A DNA stretch of 64,000 bases, taken from assembly GCA_963801475.1 (NCBI GenBank), contig CAWDEX010000001.1, positions 2,294,001 to 2,358,000 of the forward strand, read 5' to 3'. The DNA is from DAOMFB01 sp963801475 (GTDB lineage Bacteria; Acidobacteriota; Thermoanaerobaculia; UBA5066). The translations under genes and the position numbers were made by a program. Positions 1-7,989 of the stretch are shown piece by piece; positions within the stretch are counted from its first letter, which is position 1; each line of letters starts with the position of its first letter. The notes under the pieces were generated by a model. It was not told the origin of the DNA and made no database searches. It saw only the letters and a program-made list of their open reading frames with translations.

Positions 1-566
1 ACGTCGTCGGGCGAGGGCTCCGGGTCGCCCGACGGGTGGTTGTGCCAGAGGACGACGCCGAGCGCGCCCGCGAGGATCGCCTGCCGGAAGAGTGGCGAAG
101 GCGCCACGGCCGCGTGGGCCCCGCCCCCGGCGAAGACGACGGCGTTTTTCAGCAACCGGTTCTTGGCGTCGAGAAGGAGCGCCCCCATCAGCTCGCGCGA
201 CTCGCCGGCGAGGAAGCGGTTCAGGTAGGCCGCGGCCGATTCAGGGTCGGAGAGGACGTCGCGCCCGGCCAGGTCGTCGCGGGCGATCCGGGCCGCGATC
301 TCCATTACGGCCGCCACCCGCCCCGCCTTGGCCGCTCCGACGCCGCCGGCATGGGCGACGAGGTCCGCCGGACCTCGCCGGAAGAGGCCGTGAAGGCCGC
401 CGTCGGCGAGGAGCTCGCGCGCCAGCTCGAGGACGCCCCGCCCGGCCTTGCCCGTTCCGAGGATGACCGCGACGAGCTCCTCCTCGGAGAGCGCCGCGGC
501 CCCCTTCGCGAGGAGCTTCTCGCGCGGCCGCTCCGCCGGCGGGAGGTCGGCGAGGCGCCCGGCCAT
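1..566 (-). CDS. radC: RadC-family JAB/MPN domain protein (3' end outside window)
   Basis: The minus-strand reading frame from the ATG at 566 runs off the window edge, so only the N-terminal 188 residues are visible. It opens with the typical RadC start (RPREKLL near residue 11, LSEEELVAVILGTG near 28), a helix-hairpin-helix-like segment (HAGGVGAAKA), and reaches the JAMM zinc signature HNHPSGDPEPSPDD just before the edge. The family was once linked to DNA repair; its real role is unsettled, and the JAMM residues suggest a metal-dependent hydrolase. It lies 23 bases downstream of the sirtuin gene on the same strand, so it is probably the last or next-to-last gene of that operon. No Shine-Dalgarno is evident before the ATG. 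Family assignment is secure. Confidence 0.93.
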   Translation of the reverse strand, partial: MAGRLADLPPAERPREKLLAKGAAALSEEELVAVILGTGKAGRGVLELARELLADGGLHGLFRRGPADLVAHAGGVGAAKAGRVAAVMEIAARIARDDLAGRDVLSDPESAAAYLNRFLAGESRELMGALLLDAKNRLLKNAVVFAGGGAHAAVAPSPLFRQAILAGALGVVLWHNHPSGDPEPSPDD

Positions 567-589
567 CGGCCCGGGCCGCCGCCGCGCCG

Positions 590-1339
590 TCACCGGGCGC
601 CGAGCGCCGTCGCGATGGCGGACAGGACCTCCGACGCGCTCGTCCGGAAGACCCCCTCGGCCAGGGGCGCGATCGGCGTGGCCTCCGGGTTGATCTCGAA
701 GAGGTGGGCCCCCGACCGCGCCGCGAGGAGGCCGAGCGTCGAGGCCGGCGCCACGACCGACGACGTTCCGGCGACGAGGAAGACGGCGCTCCCCTCCGCC
801 GCCGTCTCCGCCTCGTGCCACGACGCCTCCGGCAGGACCTCGCCGAACCAGACGACGTCGGGGCGGAGCAGCTCCGAACAGAGGGAGCAGCGGGGCGGCA
901 GCGTCGCGAAGGGAATCGGAGCGGCGGCCGTGACCGTCCCGCAGCCGCGGCACCGGTCGCGCAGGATGTTCCCGTGGAGCTCGATCGGCCGGTGGCTTCC
1001 GGCGGCCTGATGGAGCCCGTCGACGTTCTGCGTGATCAGCGTCATCCGCGGGAGGACCGCTTCGAGGCGGGCGAGGGCGAGGTGTGCGTCGTTCGGCCGG
1101 GCCTCACGGACCTTCTCCCGCCGCCATTCGTAAAAGCGCCAGACCTTCACCGGATCGCGCGCGAAGGCGCCGGGCGTGGCCAGATCCTCGGCGCGCTGCC
1201 CCTCCCAGAGGCCGCCGGCGCCGCGGAAGGTGGGGAGGCCGCTCTCGGCCGAGACCCCCGCGCCGGTCAGTACCGCGAGGGGCCGCCCGGCGCGCAGGTC
1301 GGAGAAATAGGGGACGAGAGAGGACAGGTCGATGCTCAC
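590..1339 (-). CDS. cobB: Sir2-family NAD-dependent protein deacylase
   Basis: A 249-residue sirtuin. Visible motifs: NAD-binding GAGVSAESGLPTFRG (26-40), TQNVDGLH (103-110), catalytic His in LHGN (His122), and a zinc site made of Cys130, Cys133, Cys151 and Cys154. Tyr70 and Arg73 form the Y-x-x-R pair that in SIRT5 and E. coli CobB recognises succinyl-lysine, so desuccinylase as well as deacetylase activity is likely (inference from family knowledge). No signal peptide is seen, so it is cytoplasmic. The GTG start at 1339 was chosen because it overlaps the stop of the upstream gene by 4 bases (GTGA) and places the first sirtuin helix correctly; the frame stays open further upstream but that sequence has no sirtuin similarity. 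Confidence 0.95.
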   Translation of the reverse strand: MSIDLSSLVPYFSDLRAGRPLAVLTGAGVSAESGLPTFRGAGGLWEGQRAEDLATPGAFARDPVKVWRFYEWRREKVREARPNDAHLALARLEAVLPRMTLITQNVDGLHQAAGSHRPIELHGNILRDRCRGCGTVTAAAPIPFATLPPRCSLCSELLRPDVVWFGEVLPEASWHEAETAAEGSAVFLVAGTSSVVAPASTLGLLAARSGAHLFEINPEATPIAPLAEGVFRTSASEVLSAIATALGAR

Positions 1340-2181
1340 GGCTTCTGCGGCCCTTCCGTTCGGAGGCGTTCGAAGGAGACCGTCCGATACGCGTCGGGAA
1401 CGGAGAAGAGGACCGCGTCGTCCTTCGTCATCTCTCGCCGCTCGAGGATCGACACCGTCCGCGTCGAGGTCGAGGTCGACTTCACGGGGCGGCCGGTGCC
1501 GGCGCCCCCGTCCGCCCCCACCCCCTCGATGAGCGCCTCGGACGTGGCGTCGAGTCGAACCCTGACCGGGAGCCCCGTCACCTTCCGAAGCTCGAGCTCG
1601 AGCGCCTCCCGCGCCTCGCCGCGGACGCGGAACAGACGAAGGAGGTCGTCGAACGGCGTCGGCGCGAGCCCGCCCCCGTCCAGCGTCTCGATCGTCCCGT
1701 GAATCTCGTGCCGAACCCGGACGAGCCGTCCGGGCTGCGCCGTGACGAGCGTGTACGTGCAGGAAGCCTTCCAGCGCAGCGTCGCCGTCCCGTCGGAGAG
1801 CTTCCCGCCGCCGTCCGCGGCGACCCACGCGACAAGGTCCTTCACCGCGGCCGAAGCCGTCCCCCGGGGGCCGGGCGGCGCCTGGAAGAGCCCGTCGAAC
1901 TCCTCGCGCGAGACAGGCGACACGACCGACGCCTCCGGATCGAGGAGAAACAGGTTCGCTCCGTCGAAGAGGGCGGCGCGCGCGGCGACGCCGGGAAGGG
2001 GAGCCCCCGGCGTCTCCCAGCGCGCCTTTCCGGCGGCCGTCACGACGGTTCCCTTGAGGGCCACTTCCCGGGAGCCGGCCGGCGTCAGGGCGCGCGTCGA
2101 CTCGAGGATCTCGTACCGGACGAGCGTCGGAGCCGGAGCGGAAAGGGCGGCCAGGGCGACGACCAGAAGAGCGAGCGCCAC
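1336..2181 (-). CDS. Secreted protein of unknown function
   Basis: A 281-residue protein beginning at a GTG with a clean signal peptide (VALALLVVALAALSAPAP), so exported to the periplasm or outer membrane. The mature part resembles the outer-membrane lipoprotein carrier (LolA/DUF4292-like) style of sequence: alternating beta strands with a 'LVRYEILESTRALTPAGSR' opening, 'RWKASCTYTL' in the middle and 'GLPVRVRLD' late. I cannot name a family with confidence. It is the first gene of the operon with the sirtuin and radC, and overlaps the sirtuin start by 4 bases. It is divergent from the histidine kinase, with 42 bases between the starts. Confidence 0.8.
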   Translation of the reverse strand: MALALLVVALAALSAPAPTLVRYEILESTRALTPAGSREVALKGTVVTAAGKARWETPGAPLPGVAARAALFDGANLFLLDPEASVVSPVSREEFDGLFQAPPGPRGTASAAVKDLVAWVAADGGGKLSDGTATLRWKASCTYTLVTAQPGRLVRVRHEIHGTIETLDGGGLAPTPFDDLLRLFRVRGEAREALELELRKVTGLPVRVRLDATSEALIEGVGADGGAGTGRPVKSTSTSTRTVSILERREMTKDDAVLFSVPDAYRTVSFERLRTEGPQKP

Positions 2182-2211
2182 GGTCCGATGATCGCACGCG
2201 CCCGTGGCTCC

Positions 2212-2217
2212 TAGAAT
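2212..2217 (+). promoter_or_regulatory. -10 box TAGAAT of a probable leaderless promoter
   Basis: CCTAGAAT ends 6 bases before the GTG at 2224. Transcription would therefore start at or next to the start codon, and no Shine-Dalgarno is present. No convincing -35 is visible. The same arrangement recurs at several other genes in the window. Confidence 0.4.
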
Positions 2218-2223
2218 GGTGCC

Positions 2224-3936
2224 GTGCCAACCTCGCAAGGCCCGGCCAGGCGCCACCTCCGGCTTGAACGGCTCCGGAAGATCCGACTGGCCGGCGAGCC
2301 GGGCGTCGTCGCCTGGGTGGCCCGCACTCTCGCGGCCGCCGGCCTCCTGGTCGAGCGGCTGGAGGAAAGCTCCCTCGAGGACCCGAAGGTCGTCGCGGTC
2401 TGGCCGACGGTCTGGGTCGTGCGGCCCGAGACGTTCCTGAAGCCGCCCGAGCACTCGCAGAGGCCGCTCCTCTTCCGGATGCAGAAGATCCCTCCCTGCC
2501 TCGTCGTCGCCCCGCCCAACACCGAGCTCGGCGAGGCGCTGATCCGCCGCATCCCGGTCGAGTCTTACGAGGTCGTCCGGGAAGGCGAGGACGCTTCCCT
2601 CCTGCCGCTTCGCCTCGAGCGCCTTCTCCTTCTCGACCGCCGGCGGTCGCAGCGGGAGGAGACCGCCTACCGTGAGCGGCTCCGGATCGAGGCGAGGCAG
2701 AACGAGATCCTCGCCTCCATCGCCCTCGCCGCCCGCGACTCTCTCGACCTGGACGAGGTCCTCGGCGCGGCCACATCGCTCCTCGGCACGACGCTCTCGG
2801 CGCACTCGGTCGAGATCTGGGTGCTCGAGGAGCGAGAGCGGGTCTGCCGCGTCTTCCACCACTGGGGGGCCGATCCGAGCCTGCCGTCCCCGGAACTCTC
2901 CGAGCGGCCGCTGCCGGAGGGAGGCGCGTTCGGCCGGATCCTCGAAGAGAGGGTCGTGTACGTCGTGGCCAACCGGGCCGAGCTGCCGCCCGACTCCGCG
3001 GAGTTCGCCGCCCTCGAGCAGCTCGGCGCCATGAGCTTCGTCGGCGTTCCGATCCACCGCGAGACCGGGACTCTCGGCGTCCTCGGCCTGTCGTGGGAGG
3101 AGCCGCGCGCCCTCCCCCCGGAGGAGCTCCTCTTCTTCGAGCGGGTCTCGGACCAGCTGGCTCTCGCCATCCGCGCCGCCCACCTCTACGGGAACCTGCA
3201 GGAGCAGCTCGAGGCGCTCGCCCATGAGCAGCGGCGGCGGGAGCTGGCCGACCGCGACCGCGAACGGCTGACGGCCATGCTCGTCCACGACATGAAGAGC
3301 CCGCTGTCGGCGCTGACGGCCGCGCTGGAGCTGACGCGGGACAAGGAGCGGAAGGCGGGCGAGGAGCGGCTCGCGCGGATGCTCGACGGCTCGCTCGCTT
3401 CGGCTCGCGGCCTCCAGGGGCTGATCGAGGACGCGCTCCTCGTCTACCGCGGCGAGGACGCCCCCGACACCGAGAAGCGTCCCGCCTCCCCCGCCGAGGC
3501 GCTCGCCCTCCCGCTCGAGGAGGCGCGGTGGCTGGCGCAGGCGCGTCGCGTCGCGCTCGAGACCGACGTCGACCCGAAGCTGCCGCCGGTGAAGATGGAC
3601 GTCGCGATGTTCCGGCGCGCGGCGGCCAACCTCCTCGGAAACGCCGTCAAGTTCAGCCCCCCGTCCGGCGTCGTGACGGCGAAAGGCGAGATGGTGGCCG
3701 AAAACGGCCAGCGCTTCTTCCGCCTGACGGTCTCGGACCACGGGCCGGGCTTCCCGGCGGCGGAGAGATCGCGGATGGCGACCCCCTACCTCCGCTTCTC
3801 GGGCTCGGAGAGCGTTCCCGGCACCGGCCTCGGCCTCACCGTCGTCCAGAAGGTCGTCCGCGCCCATCGCGGCCGCCTCGACGTCGCTCCCAACGACCCG
3901 ACCGGCGCCATCTTCACCCTCTGGATCCCGGCCTGA
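2224..3936 (+). CDS. Soluble GAF-domain sensor histidine kinase
   Basis: A 570-residue protein with no membrane segment. Residues 1-150 form an N-terminal domain I do not recognise; 165-325 look like a GAF domain (LDLDEVLGAATSLLGTTL onward); a coiled segment (EQLEALAHEQRRRELADRDRE) leads into HisKA with phospho-acceptor His355 (LVHDMKSPLSAL). The HATPase part has the N box (NLLGNAVKF, Asn473), G1 box DHGPGF and G2 box GTGLGL, and ends at a complete C-terminus. It is thus an intact kinase that senses a cytoplasmic cue. No response regulator lies next to it, so its partner is encoded elsewhere. The GTG start sits directly behind a TAGAAT box. Confidence 0.9.
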   Translation: MPTSQGPARRHLRLERLRKIRLAGEPGVVAWVARTLAAAGLLVERLEESSLEDPKVVAVWPTVWVVRPETFLKPPEHSQRPLLFRMQKIPPCLVVAPPNTELGEALIRRIPVESYEVVREGEDASLLPLRLERLLLLDRRRSQREETAYRERLRIEARQNEILASIALAARDSLDLDEVLGAATSLLGTTLSAHSVEIWVLEERERVCRVFHHWGADPSLPSPELSERPLPEGGAFGRILEERVVYVVANRAELPPDSAEFAALEQLGAMSFVGVPIHRETGTLGVLGLSWEEPRALPPEELLFFERVSDQLALAIRAAHLYGNLQEQLEALAHEQRRRELADRDRERLTAMLVHDMKSPLSALTAALELTRDKERKAGEERLARMLDGSLASARGLQGLIEDALLVYRGEDAPDTEKRPASPAEALALPLEEARWLAQARRVALETDVDPKLPPVKMDVAMFRRAAANLLGNAVKFSPPSGVVTAKGEMVAENGQRFFRLTVSDHGPGFPAAERSRMATPYLRFSGSESVPGTGLGLTVVQKVVRAHRGRLDVAPNDPTGAIFTLWIPA

Positions 3937-3982
3937 CGCGGCGCGAGGACCGGGAGCCGGGCCGCGCGTCCCGCCCGCGTCG

Positions 3983-3996
3983 CCCCGGAACCGGGG
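3983..3996. repeat. Perfect GC palindrome after the histidine kinase gene
   Basis: CCCCGG-AA-CCGGGG is a 6-bp stem with a 2-base centre in the 124-base gap between the kinase stop and the DUF2231 start. It could help terminate transcription of the kinase gene, but no T-run follows it. The same gap holds the AAGGAGG ribosome-binding site at 4044-4050 and a weak TATCAT at 4024-4029. Confidence 0.3.
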
Positions 3997-4060
3997 ACCC
4001 GGCGTTGGGACCTTGAGATCCAGTATCATCCCCGCCGTGGGATAAGGAGGCGAGCCGCGA

Positions 4061-4540
4061 GTGAACGAGCTGCCCATTCACCCGTCACTGGTCCATTTCC
4101 CTATCGCAGGCACGTTCTTCGCGGCCGCCGCGCTCGCGATCGCCGCGCTCCGGACCAGGGACCGCGCGCCGGCGCTCACGGCGTCCGTCCTCCTTCTCTC
4201 CGCCGCGATCGCGGGGGCCCTCGCCGCGGCGGTCACCGGCTGGCTCTGGGCCGACAAGCTCGCGTACCTCGCGGGCGGGTGGGGGCCGATCCCCGGACCG
4301 AAGGCGGTCGAGGGGCTCGCCCGGCGGCATGCCCTCTTCGCGCTGGCGTTTCTCACGGCCGCCGTGGCGGCTCTCGTCCTCGCGCTCCGCGCCCGTCGCA
4401 CGGGGGGGTCTCCCGTCCCGGCCCTCCTTGCTGCGCTTCTCGCTGCCGCGCTCGTCGCGGCCACCGGCCACCTCGGCGGGACGATGGTCCACGCCCCGCC
4501 GATCCCGGACGAGGGGCCGGCGAAGGCCTCGACGAGTTGA
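4061..4540 (+). CDS. DUF2231 integral membrane protein
   Basis: A 159-residue membrane protein that opens with the diagnostic 'LPIHPSLVHFPIA' of the DUF2231 family and has about four hydrophobic segments (near 15-32, 38-62, 90-108 and 120-142), plus the conserved histidines of the family (His7, His11, a C-terminal HLGGTMVH). Such proteins are often found with c-type cytochromes and are thought to sit in redox or heme-related membrane complexes; function is unproven. Here a small cytochrome c gene follows on the opposite strand, 32 bases away and convergent. The GTG start is supported by a perfect AAGGAGG ten bases upstream. Confidence 0.85.
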   Translation: MNELPIHPSLVHFPIAGTFFAAAALAIAALRTRDRAPALTASVLLLSAAIAGALAAAVTGWLWADKLAYLAGGWGPIPGPKAVEGLARRHALFALAFLTAAVAALVLALRARRTGGSPVPALLAALLAAALVAATGHLGGTMVHAPPIPDEGPAKASTS

Positions 4541-4572
4541 GCCTCGCGTCCGAGCCGCGGCGGCCCGCAGCG

Positions 4573-4896
4573 CTACTTCGCGGCGAGAGATCTGACTTCG
4601 GCGATGAGCGCCTTGATCTGCTCGTCGTTCAGCTTCTTTCCGAACGACGGCATGTTCTCGCGCCCCCGGCGGATCGAGTTGTGGAGACGGTCGTCCGAGA
4701 CGCTGGCCTGCCAGCGGGCGTCGGAGAGGTTTCGCGCCATCTTCTTCCGCCCTTCCTCGGTCTGCGCCTTGCCGTCCGGGCCGTGACAGACGGTGCAGTA
4801 GGCGTCCCAAAGAGCGGAGCGCTTCGGCTCCTCCGCGGCGGACGGAAAGACGGGAAGGGCGAGAAGAACGGCGACGACGACACTCCTGCGAATCAT
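4573..4896 (-). CDS. Small periplasmic class I cytochrome c
   Basis: A 107-residue protein with a signal peptide (MIRRSVVVAVLLALPVFPSAA), one heme-binding CTVCH at residues 34-38, and a likely axial methionine in ENMPSF near residue 82. The size and layout match monoheme c6/c555-type electron shuttles. It could carry electrons to the caa3 oxidase further along in the window, although there is no direct genomic link. A GGAGGA ribosome-binding site precedes the ATG and a TAAACT -10-like box lies at 4918-4923 on the minus strand. It faces DUF2231 and is divergent from the CX4CH lipoprotein. Confidence 0.92.
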   Translation of the reverse strand: MIRRSVVVAVLLALPVFPSAAEEPKRSALWDAYCTVCHGPDGKAQTEEGRKKMARNLSDARWQASVSDDRLHNSIRRGRENMPSFGKKLNDEQIKALIAEVRSLAAK

Positions 4897-4992
4897 CGAA
4901 TCCTCCAGTTCCGCGGGAGTTTAGCTGCAGGGAGGGGCCTCCCCGTCCGCTCGCTCCCGCGAGGTCCGAAAACCCTACGAAGGAAAGAGAGC

Positions 4993-5436
4993 ATGCCCGA
5001 AGCGAAAGCCCCCGGATTCCGCAGTCCTGCCGTCCCGGCACTTCTCCTCGCGCTCGCCGCAGCCGCCTGCGGCACGCAGAAGTCGCCGACCGAGCCGCTC
5101 GCGCCGGTCGATCCCACGGCCACCTTCACACGCGTCCAGTTGGAGGTCTTCACCCCCTCCTGCGCTCTCTCGGGCTGCCACGCGGGCGGTTCGCCGCAGG
5201 CCGGGATGGATCTCTCCGCCGGGAGGAGCTACGGCCAGACCGTCGGCGTGAAGGCCACCGAGTCGACGCGCATGCGCATCGCGCCCGCCGACGTCGCCGG
5301 TTCCTACCTTCTCTCGAAGGTCGCCGGCGACGCGACGATCACGGGGAGCCGCATGCCTCTCGGCGGCCCCTACCTCTCCGACGCCACGCAGAAGCTCCTC
5401 GCCGACTGGGTGCGGCGCGGCGCTCCAAACGACTGA
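4993..5436 (+). CDS. Lipoprotein with atypical CX4CH heme-type motif
   Basis: A 147-residue protein. A hydrophobic stretch ending LAAAACGTQ is a lipobox, so the mature protein should be lipid-anchored at Cys29. The rest has SCALSGCHAGG, a CX4CH in place of the usual CXXCH heme c motif, and GSRMPLGG, a plausible axial Met region; it ends LLADWVRRGAPND, typical of planctomycete/acidobacterial cytochrome-like domains. It probably binds heme c, but this is an inference. Start ATG has AAGGAAAGAGA upstream. The beta-barrel gene starts 8 bases after its stop, so the two are co-transcribed. The longer frame upstream of 4993 lacks similarity and was rejected. Confidence 0.85.
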   Translation: MPEAKAPGFRSPAVPALLLALAAAACGTQKSPTEPLAPVDPTATFTRVQLEVFTPSCALSGCHAGGSPQAGMDLSAGRSYGQTVGVKATESTRMRIAPADVAGSYLLSKVAGDATITGSRMPLGGPYLSDATQKLLADWVRRGAPND

Positions 5437-5444
5437 GGTCCGCG

Positions 5445-6254
5445 ATGCCGAACCGATTCGCCCGTCTCGCCGCGTCCGCCCTCCTGATCCTCGCCGCCGC
5501 CGCGCCGCTCGTCGGGCAGGAGGCTCCGGCGTGGAACCCCGGCTGGGGCGACCGCTGGCTGCAGACCGCCTCCCCTCTCGTCTACGAGAAAGGAATCCTG
5601 CAGGCGATCTTCACGCACCGCTTCAACCAGCCCGTGAACCGCGCGGGCGGGAACGACCTCTTCGGCCTCGACTCGGGCGCCAACATCGGACTCGGCGTCG
5701 GATACGTCCCGGTGGACCGCCTCTACGTCGAGGCCTACCGGGCCTCGTCGGGGGGTGATTACGAGTTCGCGGCCAAGTACGCCTTCCTCGCGCCGACGAA
5801 GGAGCGCCCCTTCGGGATCGCCGTCCGGGGCGGACTCGACTGGCTCACGAAGTACCAGATCGAGCAGAAAGTGGGCGGCTTCGGGCAGGTCCTCCTCGCC
5901 GCGACGCTCTGGGACCGCGTCACGATCGCGGCCGCGCCCACCTTCGTGTCGAACACGCCCCTCTTCACGAACGTCTTCAACGTCCCGATCGCGGTCCAGA
6001 TCCGGATGGGGAGAGGGTTCTTCGCGACGGGCGAGTACATCCCCCGCAACAAGGATCTCGAGGGCTCCGTCGGGCAGTGGTCCTTCGCGATCGAGAAGGC
6101 CGTCTACCACCACCGGTTCTCGGTCTGGATCGGGAACTCCGCCGCGACGACCGTGGACCAGATGATGGCGGGCGACTACGCGGGCGGCGTCAGGGAGTCG
6201 AACATACGGCTCGGCTTCAACATCATCCGCCAGTTCGACATCGCCGTGCGCTGA
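5445..6254 (+). CDS. DUF5777-type outer-membrane beta-barrel protein
   Basis: A 269-residue exported protein with a signal peptide ending ...APLVGQEA. The mature part alternates strands rich in Tyr, Phe and Trp and ends in a strand finishing FDIAVR, as expected of an outer-membrane barrel. The opening (ASPLVYEKGILQAIFTHRFNQPV) and the central FVSNTPLF match the DUF5777 family. These proteins often lie beside c-type cytochromes; their substrate is unknown. It is encoded 8 bases downstream of the CX4CH lipoprotein and probably forms a unit with it at the outer membrane. Confidence 0.85.
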   Translation: MPNRFARLAASALLILAAAAPLVGQEAPAWNPGWGDRWLQTASPLVYEKGILQAIFTHRFNQPVNRAGGNDLFGLDSGANIGLGVGYVPVDRLYVEAYRASSGGDYEFAAKYAFLAPTKERPFGIAVRGGLDWLTKYQIEQKVGGFGQVLLAATLWDRVTIAAAPTFVSNTPLFTNVFNVPIAVQIRMGRGFFATGEYIPRNKDLEGSVGQWSFAIEKAVYHHRFSVWIGNSAATTVDQMMAGDYAGGVRESNIRLGFNIIRQFDIAVR

Positions 6255-6281
6255 CGGCGCGGGAGCGGTCCGGGCGAGAAC

Positions 6282-7982
6282 CTACCGTCCCAAGATGACG
6301 AACTGCGCCGGGCCGAGGCCCAGCTCGACGAATCGCGCGCCGTCGGCCGAGGCCCGGACGGGGACGCCGCCGGAGGCTCCGTAGAGGAAGCGAAGGGTCT
6401 CTCCGGGAGCGTGGAGGGCGGCGTCCACGATGACGGACTCCCGCCTCGCCTCAGTCGTCGAGGTGTTGTAGGCCACGAGGATCTCCTCGCCGGAGAGGAT
6501 CCGGGAGAAGGCGAGCGTGCAGGGCTGCGAGGTCGGAAAGGAGAACGGCGCGCCGTCCCGGGAGGTCTCGCGGAAGTACATCCGCCCGAAGCGGAGGGCG
6601 GGGCGCTCGCGATTGACCGCGGCGACCGCGGCGATCCCCCGGTAGATGGCCCCGCCGCGGTTGAGCAGGTCCCGGCCCGGGTCGTCGAGGTCGAACATCG
6701 CCTCGCGGATGAACTCGTCCGACGGCCCCTCGCCCGAGAAGCCCTGCTCCGTTCCGTAGTAGAGGCAGGGCGTTCCGAGGGCGCAGAGGAGGTAACCGAC
6801 GGCGGCCACGACCTGCGCGTCCGTCAGGCCCGCCGAGAACCGGCGCTTCCAGTTCTGGCCGATCTGGTCGTGGTTGTCGAGGAAGGTGACGAGGTACCGC
6901 CCCAGCTCGCCGCGGGAGAGGGCGCGCTCCCTCAGGGCGTCGTACCTGTTGATCAGGTTCATCGGCGAGTCGGTGCCGCGAACGACGCCGGGGAGGACCC
7001 AGTAGAGCGGGAAGTCGAGGACGGAGCTGAGGCCGTAGAAGATCGTCCGGTCCCCCCTCTGGCCGGGCGTGTTCGGGCCGGCGTACCGGTTGATGGCGGC
7101 GTCCCCCGCCACCAGCTCGCCGAAGAGGAGGAAGTCGCGCTTGCCGAGCGCGTAGGCGTACTCGCGCATCGCCTGGCAGAAGCGCGCGACCGCCAGTTCG
7201 CCCATGTGCTTGACGGCGTCCATCCGGTAGCCGTCGATGTCGGCCTCGCGGATCCAGTAGCGGTGGGCGTCGATGAGGACCTGCTGCATGGCGAGGCCCG
7301 CCTCGTCCTCCTCGTTGTAGAAGCCCTTCAGCGAGAAGAAGTCTCCCCACTGCGTCTCCGGGAGGGCATCCCACCCCCAGGCGCGGATCTGCCCCCGCCG
7401 GTGGTAGAAGTCGGGGTTCCTGAGGTCGACGGGGACGGGGTAATCGGGGCTCCGCCATCCGCCGAGGTCGTACCGCCGCGCGTCGTCGGAGAAGTAGCGC
7501 GGGTCCTGGTCGTAGAAGAAGACGTCCCCGGAGTGGTTGGCGACCGCGTCGAGGAAGACCCGCAGGCCCCGCCGGTGCGCCTCGTCCACCAGCTCCACGA
7601 GGTCGGCCTTCGTCCCGAACCGCGGGTCGACGTTCAGGTAGTCGCGGATCGCGTAGCCGTGGTACGTGCTCCACGACGGGTCCGGGGCGCCTTCGTTCTC
7701 GAAGACGGGACTCAGCCAGAGGGCCGTGCAGCCGAGGTCCGCGACGTACCCGAGGTTCCGCGTGATCCCCTTCAGCGTCCCCCCCGCGAATCGCCGGAGC
7801 TGCTCGGGCGTGCCGCCCCCCCGGAGACGCTCCGGTCCCGAGGCGCTCGTGCGCAAGCGTCCGTCGTGGAACCGGTCGACGAGGAGGAAGTAGATGAACT
7901 CCTCGCGCCACTCGCGGTCCACGTTCCAGTAGCGCTTCCCGGGGACCGGCGAGAAGTCGATGTCGCGGACGGAGCGGGGCAT
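6282..7982 (-). CDS. GH13 family alpha-amylase-type glycoside hydrolase
   Basis: A 566-residue cytoplasmic enzyme (no signal peptide). The four GH13 signatures are intact: region I DAVANH (145-150), region II GYRMDAVKH with nucleophile Asp255, acid/base Glu289 (LLFGEL), and region IV FLDNHD (His371, Asp372). It acts on alpha-1,4-glucans or maltodextrins; the exact specificity (amylase, neopullulanase, or transferase) cannot be fixed from motifs. The C-terminal about 100 residues form the usual beta-sandwich domain C. It is co-directional with the upstream dehydrogenase gene, which ends 7 bases before its start, and could work with the glycogen phosphorylase elsewhere in the window. Confidence 0.93.
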   Translation of the reverse strand: MPRSVRDIDFSPVPGKRYWNVDREWREEFIYFLLVDRFHDGRLRTSASGPERLRGGGTPEQLRRFAGGTLKGITRNLGYVADLGCTALWLSPVFENEGAPDPSWSTYHGYAIRDYLNVDPRFGTKADLVELVDEAHRRGLRVFLDAVANHSGDVFFYDQDPRYFSDDARRYDLGGWRSPDYPVPVDLRNPDFYHRRGQIRAWGWDALPETQWGDFFSLKGFYNEEDEAGLAMQQVLIDAHRYWIREADIDGYRMDAVKHMGELAVARFCQAMREYAYALGKRDFLLFGELVAGDAAINRYAGPNTPGQRGDRTIFYGLSSVLDFPLYWVLPGVVRGTDSPMNLINRYDALRERALSRGELGRYLVTFLDNHDQIGQNWKRRFSAGLTDAQVVAAVGYLLCALGTPCLYYGTEQGFSGEGPSDEFIREAMFDLDDPGRDLLNRGGAIYRGIAAVAAVNRERPALRFGRMYFRETSRDGAPFSFPTSQPCTLAFSRILSGEEILVAYNTSTTEARRESVIVDAALHAPGETLRFLYGASGGVPVRASADGARFVELGLGPAQFVILGR

Positions 7983-7989
7983 CCCGGCC

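Noticed and set aside
4279..4992. Extension of the CX4CH lipoprotein frame upstream
   Set aside because: It would cover the cytochrome c gene on the other strand and remove the signal peptide and lipobox from the N-terminus.
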